From: Candidatus Poseidoniales archaeon | GTDB taxonomy: Archaea; Thermoplasmatota; Poseidoniia; Poseidoniales; Poseidoniaceae | DNA length: 7,508 nt | Assembly (NCBI GenBank): GCA_012959845.1 | Contig: DUCL01000028.1 | Span: forward strand, 1 to 7,508 | Direction: 5' to 3' | In this document: piece by piece, positions 1 to 6,431 of the stretch | How positions within the stretch are numbered: the first letter of the stretch is position 1 | Layout: every line of letters starts with the position of its first letter | The notes under the pieces: generated by a model | Databases searched by the model: none | What the model saw: the letters and a program-made list of their open reading frames with translations, nothing else | What the model was told of the DNA's origin: nothing | Made by a program: the position numbers and the translations under genes

Positions 1-1364
1 CTGATTGCGCCAATTAGTACGAAATTAATTCCCATTGCTGCTGGGGCAACGATTGAACCACCAGCAAATGCTTGGACTTCATGAGTATTGTAATTTTGTT
101 TTCCATCAGCAAAAGCAAGTTGGTAAAAAATCGCCTTACCTTCAACAGCAGGAATGGAGCCGATTCCAGTAGCATCACCATATGCATAACATACACCTTC
201 TTCATCACATATTTCAGTGCCTTGAATTTCGAGGTTTTGGCTAAACCATTCACCAGTATAGTTAACACTTTCATAATTATAGAAAACAGAAGCAGTACCA
301 ATCCCATCCTCATCATCAAAGAAAGCCATTATATTTGCATTTCCATCAACAGTTGTTTCTTCAACAAGTACAACCGTCGGCAATTCATTCTCAGCATCAT
401 ATGCTGTTGAGCGAGGTGTTGCTGAATTAATTGCGCGAATCAATCCTTGCTTTGGATTAGGTGTGTTGGATTTGGACTCATCATTTTGGTCATAGACTAC
501 GGCAACAACTTCGATATTACCAGGGATGATCATTGGGTCTAATGGATGAACTCCAGGAGTATTGTGTCCATCAGGATGTGTAATCTCAGTAGGTATCGCC
601 CACTCCGCCATTACCGATGTTTCTTCTCCAGCCTCAAGTGAGCCGGTCGCAGGAGCGCCAGCATTGCCTCTGTAGACCATCGGGGTAACCACCAGTGAAT
701 CGACATAGGAAGAATAAGCATAGACATCATGTTCAATCATGAATAATTGAATCTCGTAATCAAGTACGTCACCGTCAAGGGCATCTGGAATCCACCCGGC
801 GGGATCGGTTGGGTCAGGATTGAATCCTTCACCGATGTAGGTGAGTGTTGCAGTAAGGATAAATGATCCTTCACCGTTGTAGGTTTGAGTCACATTCAAT
901 GTAGTTGGTGCGACATCACGTCCCCCAGCCTCTTCAATAGACGAATACAAATCTTGACTTTGGATATATCCGCCATCGATTTCTCCATCAGGAGTTCCGA
1001 TTGGAGAATAGTAACCATAGCGATCCTTTGCTTCTTGACTCGCAGTAGGGTCGTCGTTTGGTGCAGAATTAGTTTGGTGGAATGTTACAACGGTGAATGA
1101 ATCATCTTGGGCAAGCATTTCTTGCATTGCGTGAACCTGAGGCTCTGAATTTGACATACAAGGTGAGCAGGAAAGCGAAGTGAACACTTCAACAACCGGT
1201 CTATGAGTCCAACCATTAGGATAATCCCGAGGGCCAACAGTGCTAATTTCCTCAACAATTCTAGTTGTTTCTTGCATTGGCTCACCACTTGCAGCAAGTG
1301 GAGCAGCGACCATTGTCAACAACATCACAGCGACCATACACAGTGCGGAAAAACGCCCCTTCAT
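1..1364 (-). CDS. Secreted thioredoxin-fold (Omp28-like) protein, C-terminus beyond window
   Basis: An open frame runs from ATG at 1364 to the left edge (454 codons, no stop). Residues 1-26 form a signal peptide: MKGR, then a hydrophobic stretch ending PLAAS. Residues 57-145 look like a thioredoxin fold: VVEVFTSLSCSPC places a CxxC at C66/C69, VVTFHQT gives the next strand, and IGTPDGEIDGG supplies the expected cis-proline (TP) near 124-125. This layout resembles Omp28-related proteins, in which a beta-rich domain follows, here about 150-320. Residues 328-433 resemble an Ig-like extracellular domain (DDEDGIGTASVFYNY) with a possible C386/C392 disulfide. From about residue 437 a hydrophobic stretch begins, probably a C-terminal membrane anchor cut by the window edge. 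The role is inferred to be extracytoplasmic thiol redox or protein folding; the substrate is unknown. 'Omp28-like' refers to fold only, since an archaeon has no comparable outer membrane. ATG 1364 gives a complete signal peptide; the internal ATG at codon 10 would truncate it. Confidence 0.85.
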   Translation of the reverse strand, partial: MKGRFSALCMVAVMLLTMVAAPLAASGEPMQETTRIVEEISTVGPRDYPNGWTHRPVVEVFTSLSCSPCMSNSEPQVHAMQEMLAQDDSFTVVTFHQTNSAPNDDPTASQEAKDRYGYYSPIGTPDGEIDGGYIQSQDLYSSIEEAGGRDVAPTTLNVTQTYNGEGSFILTATLTYIGEGFNPDPTDPAGWIPDALDGDVLDYEIQLFMIEHDVYAYSSYVDSLVVTPMVYRGNAGAPATGSLEAGEETSVMAEWAIPTEITHPDGHNTPGVHPLDPMIIPGNIEVVAVVYDQNDESKSNTPNPKQGLIRAINSATPRSTAYDAENELPTVVLVEETTVDGNANIMAFFDDEDGIGTASVFYNYESVNYTGEWFSQNLEIQGTEICDEEGVCYAYGDATGIGSIPAVEGKAIFYQLAFADGKQNYNTHEVQAFAGGSIVAPAAMGINFVLIGAI

Positions 1365-1383
1365 GGCTAACCCTCGCGCAACC

Positions 1384-1393
1384 CTCTATATGT
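1384..1393 (-). promoter_or_regulatory. Candidate archaeal TATA box for the thioredoxin-fold gene
   Basis: Read on the minus strand this is ACATATAGAG. Its centre lies about 25 bases before the ATG at 1364, the usual distance from an archaeal TATA box to the transcription start. Transcription would therefore begin at or next to the ATG, giving a leaderless message. No purine-rich ribosome site suits this start. The box is seen; its function is inferred from position. Confidence 0.5.
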
Positions 1394-1402
1394 CGGTTTA
1401 GT

Positions 1403-1434
1403 AAAAACGCCCATTTCTCCCCCCTTAGGGGGAG
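1403..1434 (-). terminator. GC-rich hairpin over the ATPase stop codon plus T-run
   Basis: Bases 1417-1423 (CTCCCCC) pair with 1428-1434 (GGGGGAG) in a perfect 7-bp stem around a 4-base loop. The ATPase stop codon (TAA, read from 1427 to 1425) lies in the loop. Downstream on the minus strand a TTTTT run follows at 1407-1403, nine bases after the stem. Archaeal termination relies mainly on T-tracts, so hairpin and T-run together are a reasonable terminator candidate between the ATPase and the thioredoxin-fold gene. The stem would also shield the stop codon in RNA. Confidence 0.4.
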
Positions 1435-3941
1435 GTTGAAGCCAATTCAGTTGGCATCCTACCTCTAATGCGCAACCAAGTCTCGCTACCGAACATCAAC
1501 GCGTATAGTGAAGCAATCCAAAGAGTAGGGCGACTTTGAATAACAATTGAATCATAATTATTAGGTAGGTCATTATCTCCAATAATTAATAAAATACATA
1601 ACCACAACATTGTGAATCCATGTAATACCCAGCGCAATCCAGCCATGATATCGGATGAATTAGCCCTCATTTCAGTAATTTCAACTTCTGTAAGAACTGC
1701 GCTTACACCAACTAATTTGTCCAAAGCCGAGCCACCATTCCATCTAATCCGGCCAAGCCTGAATCGATTGAGGAATTCAATTACTGTGAACAGGGTGAGC
1801 CATACCACTACAACTTCTAGCAAAGGTTCTACTCCAAGTAAATCCAGAGAGCCCCAAGTTGACCACGTCAATAAACCCCATAACCAAGCGACTAAAATCA
1901 ATTGAAAAGTTCTAGCAAAACGCGTTAATCTCTGCAATAATTCGGCATCGTGCGAAAGTAAAAACTCCAATGTAATAACCAAGCCAGTGACTCCAGAAAG
2001 ACCGGCCGAAACCAATAGCCACCACCAATCCAAATCACCATCTCTCCACGCGAACATCAATGCCACCATCGTCCATGCCAATGTAACAACAGAAGCGGCA
2101 TTGACAGTGGCTTGCATTGTATAAAGAGGGTCTCTTCCATCTCTCAGTACAGCCAGACCACCCATCAGTCTAACCTCAAAGGCAGAATCATCAACGATGC
2201 CATGAGCAGCAGCAGTCATTCCGCCAACCGCCTTAATGCGAGCATTCTCAACTATACTCGTAGCAGCTCCAACTTCCCAATCATCACCATTATTGGCCCA
2301 AGAAGAGCCACGGCTTGCAGCGTGTGCAGCACCGGTTCCGCGACTTTTTGATTGGCCACTTGAACGACTTCTTGCCCACGCACGCACTTCATCGGTTGTT
2401 ATTTCGGCAACCTGATCTTCACTTAGCGGCGCACCGTGGTCTGTGTAAAGCCATCTGCATTGTATTGGTACAGGAAGAGGGTCAACATCGGGAGCGACCA
2501 TTTGGAATTGCCCCGCGTCGAGTGTTGGTAATTGAGCAACCAAATTTTGGTCCCCTCCACTTTCTTTCAACAAATGTCGGACTTTGTCGATATCTTGCGG
2601 CTGAGTAAACCTACCAATGAAAGTGGTATTTGCTTGAGCGAGAATTTTGTAATCGACATCCGATACATTTTGCGTCGCTAAAACACAAGCGACACCGTAT
2701 TTTCTTGCTTGCTTGAAAATTAATTTAATCAAATCCTTGGCCGGAGGATTTCTTGGATGTGGAGGCAGATATGGCGCGACTTCATCCATGAAGAATAGCA
2801 ATTTCAACTCACCTTCAGCAGGCTGTTGAGTTAGCATCCAATCATATAATTCGCGAGATAATTCTTGAACGAAATATTGCTTTTGTGCCTCATCTTGAAT
2901 GGTGTTGAGATAAACGATATTGAGGGGGATTTTGCCTGGAATTGCCGGCTCAACAAAGGCATTGATATCGATTGGAACGCCATTGGAAAATAACAGTTGA
3001 TTTACACCACTGGAAAATGCAGACAATCTTCTTGCCAAATCATTGCGGGTAGTTTTTGGTAACCTTTCTTCAAAGTTGGTTAAGCGATGCGCAGTCATCA
3101 CCTCTTCCCATTCAGGTGCCTCGAGTTTATCTTCATCTTCATCCACTTCAACAAAGCAATGAGGATAGAGAATTTTTGTGAATTCGTGGTGTGGCTCGCG
3201 CACTACTTTTGCTAATGCTTGAAAGTCCCCAACATCTAATCCGCACCTTGTTCCTTGAACAAGAATTTCATAGAGGAATGGTTTGATAACCTTGCCTTGA
3301 GACTTTTCAACATCAAACCCGGCAAGGCTTGTGAAACCGGCTGCAACCATATCCCATGCAGTAATCGCTTCTTCGGGGTCAAGGCCAGGAGGAGGCGCCC
3401 TAAATGGGTCAATGCACAAGGGCAAACCCTTGCTTCGCAACGGAGTCCAAATCCGAACTTCACACATATCCATCAATTTCTTCGCCCTTGCCCAATCACC
3501 ACCCTGTGCCTCAAGATCTCCCCGCTCAATCCCCAGTGCAAGACGAGCCAAGTCACCCTGCGGGTCGATGATAAGTGCTGGAATTCCAGCCAATGCCGCT
3601 TCTTCTATCAGAGCCTTGGCCATCACAGTTTTTCCCGAACCGGTTGAACCGAGCATAGCAGCGTGTCTTGCTAATATTGTGGAACTGATATCAACAGGCT
3701 CACCAGTATCGCGCCGATTACCAAGATACATGCCCTTTGGCTTGAATTTCTTTTTCTTTGCCGGGGCCTTAATCGGCTTTGTTTCCGTTGGTTCAGCATC
3801 ATTATGCGTTGCATTAGAACCGGCTATGGCATCAGAATTAGAGGCTAAAATATCTTCAACCAAATCGGCTAAATTGGTACCAACTTCGCCAGCATCCACA
3901 ACCGAATCTTCGGTATTGGGCGTACTTTCGTTAGACACCAT
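1425..3941 (-). CDS. HerA/FtsK-superfamily (DUF87-like) ATPase with C-terminal membrane domain
   Basis: This 838-residue P-loop ATPase has an acidic, probably disordered N-terminus (1-55) and a Lys-rich patch (58-69). MYLGNRRDTGEPVD then leads into Walker A GSTGSGKT (98-105) and the HerA-type strand IIDPQGDLA (124-132). Walker B is LLFFMDEVAPYLPP (381-394; D386, E387). The sensor region is ATQNVSDVDYKIL (422-434; Q424), with FIGRF (441-445) offering a possible arginine finger (R444). Residues 493-514 (CRWLY and PLSEDQVAEI) match the close of the ATPase domain as I recall it from bacterial 'DUF87 ATP-binding protein' relatives. A Ser/Arg/Gly linker (524-548) follows, then about six hydrophobic segments: roughly 614-632, 639-661, 678-700, 705-725, 771-788 and 805-817. 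The N-terminal HAS barrel of classical HerA is not apparent, and no NurA nuclease is adjacent. ATP-driven movement of DNA or protein at the membrane is an inference; the substrate is unknown. The start is the first ATG of the frame. Confidence 0.88.
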   Translation of the reverse strand: MVSNESTPNTEDSVVDAGEVGTNLADLVEDILASNSDAIAGSNATHNDAEPTETKPIKAPAKKKKFKPKGMYLGNRRDTGEPVDISSTILARHAAMLGSTGSGKTVMAKALIEEAALAGIPALIIDPQGDLARLALGIERGDLEAQGGDWARAKKLMDMCEVRIWTPLRSKGLPLCIDPFRAPPPGLDPEEAITAWDMVAAGFTSLAGFDVEKSQGKVIKPFLYEILVQGTRCGLDVGDFQALAKVVREPHHEFTKILYPHCFVEVDEDEDKLEAPEWEEVMTAHRLTNFEERLPKTTRNDLARRLSAFSSGVNQLLFSNGVPIDINAFVEPAIPGKIPLNIVYLNTIQDEAQKQYFVQELSRELYDWMLTQQPAEGELKLLFFMDEVAPYLPPHPRNPPAKDLIKLIFKQARKYGVACVLATQNVSDVDYKILAQANTTFIGRFTQPQDIDKVRHLLKESGGDQNLVAQLPTLDAGQFQMVAPDVDPLPVPIQCRWLYTDHGAPLSEDQVAEITTDEVRAWARSRSSGQSKSRGTGAAHAASRGSSWANNGDDWEVGAATSIVENARIKAVGGMTAAAHGIVDDSAFEVRLMGGLAVLRDGRDPLYTMQATVNAASVVTLAWTMVALMFAWRDGDLDWWWLLVSAGLSGVTGLVITLEFLLSHDAELLQRLTRFARTFQLILVAWLWGLLTWSTWGSLDLLGVEPLLEVVVVWLTLFTVIEFLNRFRLGRIRWNGGSALDKLVGVSAVLTEVEITEMRANSSDIMAGLRWVLHGFTMLWLCILLIIGDNDLPNNYDSIVIQSRPTLWIASLYALMFGSETWLRIRGRMPTELASTSP

Positions 3942-4032
3942 AGGCTAGCCAGTCCGGTTGGGGGTCTTCAAAGGCGCGTAAGTGAGCAAGCCTGAGAAGC
4001 AGACTCAAGGAGGCGAACCACTTCGCCGAATC
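3942..4032. promoter_or_regulatory. Divergent intergenic region between ATPase and aminotransferase
   Basis: These 91 bases separate the two start codons and are G/C-rich with few AT tracts. The only TATA-like element I see is TTCAAA/TTTGAA at 3967-3972. On the minus strand it lies about 28 bases before the ATPase ATG, compatible with leaderless transcription. On the plus strand it would place a start near 3995-3998, leaving a leader of about 35 bases before ATG 4033 that contains AAGGAGG at 4007-4013. That purine run ends 19 bases before the ATG, which is far for a ribosome binding site. Both promoter readings are weak. Confidence 0.3.
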
Positions 4033-5127
4033 ATGTTGCGCATCCCATTGGCCCGTCCTTCATGGGATGATGAGATGCGCCAAGCAGCAATAGCCACATT
4101 AGACTCAAGACAATGGGTAAAAGGACATCAAAATGTTGCCTTCGGGGACTCATTCGCAGACTATTGTGGTGCGCTTGCAGCAACGCCATGTCAAAATGGC
4201 TCAGTTGCCCTTTGGGCAGCATTACAAATCGCAGAAATATCTGCGGGTGATGAAGTAATTGTTCCTTCATTGACATTTATTGCCAGTGCAACAGCAATAC
4301 CGCTCGCAGGTGCAAATGCAGTCTTTGTTGATGTCGATGAATATTATTGCATGGATTATCAAGCGCTAAAAGAAGCGATTACAGAGAGGACAAAGGCAGT
4401 GATTGCAGTACATTTATTCGGCCAAGTAATAGACCCACGAATTGTTGAGTTATGTCAACAAAATCAGTTGGTGTTAATTGAAGATGCAGCCCAAGCACAT
4501 GGCGCTTCAATTACTGATGAGGCCGGTAAAAAGACATTCACAGGAGCGATAGGAGACATCGCCTGCTTCTCCTTTTTCCCTTCAAAAAACATGGCCGTTG
4601 GTGGTGAAGGAGGGATGATTACCACCAGCAAACAACACTATGTTGAGCGATTGAACGGCATCGTTAACCATGGACGCAGTTCAAGAATTGAAGTTCAACA
4701 TCTGGGTAGTAATTTACGAATGTCCGAAGTGTCAGCCGCAATCGGCTCAGTGCAATTATTGCGACTTGATTATTGGCTACAACGAAGAAGAGAGATTGCT
4801 ACAAGATATTTACAAGAATGCGGGGCTAATGAAAAATTGAGAATGCCTAAAATCAGGGAGAATAGCCAACACGCCTGGCATCAATTTTGCATTTTAGTTG
4901 AAGATGAAGATGCTTTTTGCAAACATATGGATGAAGAGCTGATAGATGCCAGAGTTCACTACCCCATCCCTTGCCACAAACAACCGGTTTTCACAAATCA
5001 TCCACAGCATAACATCAATATGGCAACGACAGATTCAATTTCTACCAAATTAGTAGCAATTCCAGTCTTCCATGAGATGAGGGATGATGAAGTAGAGCGA
5101 GTAATATTGGCACTGAACAGTTACTGA
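4033..5127 (+). CDS. DegT/DnrJ/EryC1/StrS-type PLP-dependent aminotransferase
   Basis: This is a fold-type I PLP enzyme of the sugar aminotransferase family, 364 residues from ATG 4033 and close to family length. Numbered from GTG 3982 (381 residues), the landmarks are: DEVIVPSLTFIASATAIPLAG (90-110, split here only by description), the cofactor loop LIEDAAQAHGA (165-175; D168), the Schiff-base lysine in FFPSKNMAVGGEGGM (K202), SNLRMSEVSAAIG (243-255), and VHYPIPCHKQPVF (325-337) in the substrate region. The family usually moves an amino group from glutamate to a keto-sugar nucleotide for surface glycans or cofactors. The exact substrate cannot be read here, and no sugar-nucleotide gene is adjacent. 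ATG 4033 is preferred because IPLARPSWDDEM then begins three residues from the N-terminus, as in relatives; the GTG start adds 17 polar, non-conserved residues. It converges on the CYTH gene with one base between stop codons. Confidence 0.93.
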   Translation: MLRIPLARPSWDDEMRQAAIATLDSRQWVKGHQNVAFGDSFADYCGALAATPCQNGSVALWAALQIAEISAGDEVIVPSLTFIASATAIPLAGANAVFVDVDEYYCMDYQALKEAITERTKAVIAVHLFGQVIDPRIVELCQQNQLVLIEDAAQAHGASITDEAGKKTFTGAIGDIACFSFFPSKNMAVGGEGGMITTSKQHYVERLNGIVNHGRSSRIEVQHLGSNLRMSEVSAAIGSVQLLRLDYWLQRRREIATRYLQECGANEKLRMPKIRENSQHAWHQFCILVEDEDAFCKHMDEELIDARVHYPIPCHKQPVFTNHPQHNINMATTDSISTKLVAIPVFHEMRDDEVERVILALNSY

Positions 5128-5128
5128 T

Positions 5129-5710
5129 TCACAGATTTGCCATTAACGTGTCAGCCAGTGCTGCATTTGACCAGTTTCTCAAACCGGTTAACTCGATACC
5201 AACCCAAGCCGGAAGTTCAACAACCTGCTGTTCAGAAGATAGTTCAACCTCTGCAAGAATAAGTCCAGCCAAGGCGCCTTCAAACTCGTCGATTTCCCAT
5301 ACCAATCCATCAGCGCCAGTCACACAATATCTTGTTTTCTTGACATTGGGAAACGGACCCCATCGAAGGACGGAAGCCGCAGCAGCATCCTCAACAACCC
5401 ATTCCAATTCCAAACCGCTCGCCCCTTTACGCGGTCCCTTTACTGTGAAAATTGAAATACCATCTTTGATACGTATTCTTGGAATCCAATCCGCCCCAGA
5501 TTCAAAAATGTCAATTTCTTCCTGGCTAGGTCTAACCATTATTACATCTGATAAGCATAAGTTGCCTTCTTCATCTAAATTCAAATTAGATGCCTGCAGG
5601 TAATATTGTTCAATGTTGTGAATACTTTGCGCTTGATTTCTCCAAGGCTGTTGTGAACGCCCATCAACCAGAAATCGTCTTTCGATTTCCATATGAGAAG
5701 ACATACTCAT
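5129..5710 (-). CDS. CYTH-domain / triphosphate tunnel metalloenzyme protein
   Basis: This 193-residue soluble protein carries nearly all marks of the CYTH (triphosphate tunnel) family, whose members bind triphosphates with divalent metal inside a beta-barrel. The N-terminal MEIERRFLV (7-15) corresponds to ExExK, with arginine at the lysine position (R12). Next come a QYYLQ strand, PRIRIKDG (basic tunnel residues), IFTVKGPRKG, LELEW, KKTRY, WEIDEFEGALAGLILAEVEL (about 138-157) and a C-terminal helix with RNWSNAAL, corresponding to the RYxN segment of short bacterial members such as NeuTTM. About 20 extra residues lie between the YLQ strand and RIRIKDG. The likely activity is tripolyphosphate hydrolysis or binding of another triphosphate; adenylate cyclase or thiamine triphosphatase activity cannot be excluded. 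The start overlaps the upstream gene's stop as ATGA, indicating translational coupling; ATGs at codons 3 and 7 are possible alternatives. Confidence 0.92.
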   Translation of the reverse strand: MSMSSHMEIERRFLVDGRSQQPWRNQAQSIHNIEQYYLQASNLNLDEEGNLCLSDVIMVRPSQEEIDIFESGADWIPRIRIKDGISIFTVKGPRKGASGLELEWVVEDAAAASVLRWGPFPNVKKTRYCVTGADGLVWEIDEFEGALAGLILAEVELSSEQQVVELPAWVGIELTGLRNWSNAALADTLMANL

Positions 5711-6282
5711 GCCTCATCTTCAAATTTGATATCTCGAGCAGATTGCATTGATTCATCATCAGTAAACCAAAATGTTGGTGTTTGTCCTAAATCTGCATCC
5801 CAACGTTGAATCGCACGAGCCCACATTTCGCCCTTTGAATAAGTTGAACACCAATTTAGTACCCAATCCATCTGAGATACCAATTCTTCATCATCCCCGG
5901 CTCTCCGCTTCAAATTTTCAGCTTGCATTGCCGTAATCATAGTCCAGTTGGGAGTTTGCGCATATGTAACATATGGATTTCTTTCCATGTCAACACTTCG
6001 CCATTCAGTCCACAATGAGAATACATTATCATAGAGAAATCCGACAAAAAATACGCCAAACATCACACCACAGAAAATTGAAGCCAAGCCGAAATAAGTG
6101 AATGGAATGCCTGCAAAGGTGGAATTAGGATCGAATCTCCAACTGATATATGGCCATAACAATAGTGTGATGGTCGTGCCCCATAATAACAAACTAACTA
6201 CTGCTTGAGATTGTTGCATACGCCAATATTGGCGCATTACCCACTTACGAAAGAAACCCTTAGAAGAACCTCTACCACTCAT
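5707..6282 (-). CDS. Two-helix membrane protein of unknown function
   Basis: I do not recognise this 191-residue protein. A basic N-terminus (MSGRGSSKGFFRKW) precedes two hydrophobic segments at about 27-47 and 62-84. They are joined by a short loop (ISWRFDPNSTFAGIPF) and followed by a soluble tail of about 105 residues. The positive N-terminus suggests both ends are cytoplasmic with an external hairpin. The tail contains WTEWRSVDMERNPYVTY (91-107), many tryptophans (W112, W140, W144, W154, W161, W172) and a very acidic end (KFEDEA). Its stop overlaps the CYTH start by four bases, so the two are probably translated from one message and may cooperate, for example by placing the CYTH protein at the membrane; that role is inference. 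ATG 6282 is the first in frame, and a TATA-like box lies about 29 bases upstream. Confidence 0.85.
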   Translation of the reverse strand: MSGRGSSKGFFRKWVMRQYWRMQQSQAVVSLLLWGTTITLLLWPYISWRFDPNSTFAGIPFTYFGLASIFCGVMFGVFFVGFLYDNVFSLWTEWRSVDMERNPYVTYAQTPNWTMITAMQAENLKRRAGDDEELVSQMDWVLNWCSTYSKGEMWARAIQRWDADLGQTPTFWFTDDESMQSARDIKFEDEA

Positions 6283-6307
6283 GCTAATCGGTTTGGGCTA
6301 ATTCTTC

Positions 6308-6314
6308 TTACAAA
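6308..6314 (-). promoter_or_regulatory. Weak TATA-like box for the two-helix protein/CYTH operon
   Basis: The minus strand reads TTTGTAA here, centred about 29 bases before the ATG at 6282. The position suits leaderless or very short-leader transcription of the two-gene operon. The match to an archaeal TATA consensus is poor. Confidence 0.3.
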
Positions 6315-6331
6315 TGAATGCGCCCCTCTCG

Positions 6332-6347
6332 GGTCACAAAATTGACC
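6332..6347. promoter_or_regulatory. Inverted repeat GGTCA-N6-TGACC, candidate operator
   Basis: The 16-base element GGTCACAAAATTGACC has perfect 5-bp arms (6332-6336 and 6343-6347) around an AT-rich centre. It lies in the 149-base divergent region, about 50 bases upstream of the two-helix protein start and 85 upstream of the lipoprotein start. The size and AT-rich spacer suit a dimeric helix-turn-helix regulator. No regulator gene is in the window, and 5-bp arms can arise by chance. Confidence 0.3.
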
Positions 6348-6403
6348 GATTCTGCTACTATTTGCACTATTTCCGCAACGGTTCAAGCAAGGATACCAAC
6401 TCG

Positions 6404-6409
6404 TTAAAA
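6404..6409 (+). promoter_or_regulatory. Candidate TATA box for the propeller lipoprotein
   Basis: TTAAAA is centred about 25 bases before ATG 6432, the spacing expected if transcription starts at the ATG itself. A purine run (GGAAGAAGAA, 6410-6419) follows but ends 12 bases before the ATG and would be lost from a leaderless message. Function is inferred from position. Confidence 0.45.
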
Positions 6410-6431
6410 GGAAGAAGAACGAGCGATATCT

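Noticed and set aside
72..410. A 112-codon plus-strand frame near the left edge
   Set aside because: The minus strand carries a continuous 454-codon secreted protein through the region, with a signal peptide and coherent domains.
3331..3948. A 205-codon plus-strand frame opposite the ATPase N-terminal half
   Set aside because: It is fully antisense to Walker A and neighbouring conserved sequence; the peptide is low-complexity Ser/Ala/Pro typical of a shadow frame.
1425..5127. An anti-phage or defence system built around a HerA-like ATPase
   Set aside because: No nuclease, SIR2, DUF4297 or other effector partner is adjacent; the neighbours are an aminotransferase and a thioredoxin-fold protein, and no mobile-element context is visible.
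5148..5603. A 151-codon plus-strand frame opposite the CYTH gene
   Set aside because: The minus strand encodes a near-complete set of CYTH motifs across the same bases; the plus frame is Ser/Pro-rich shadow sequence.
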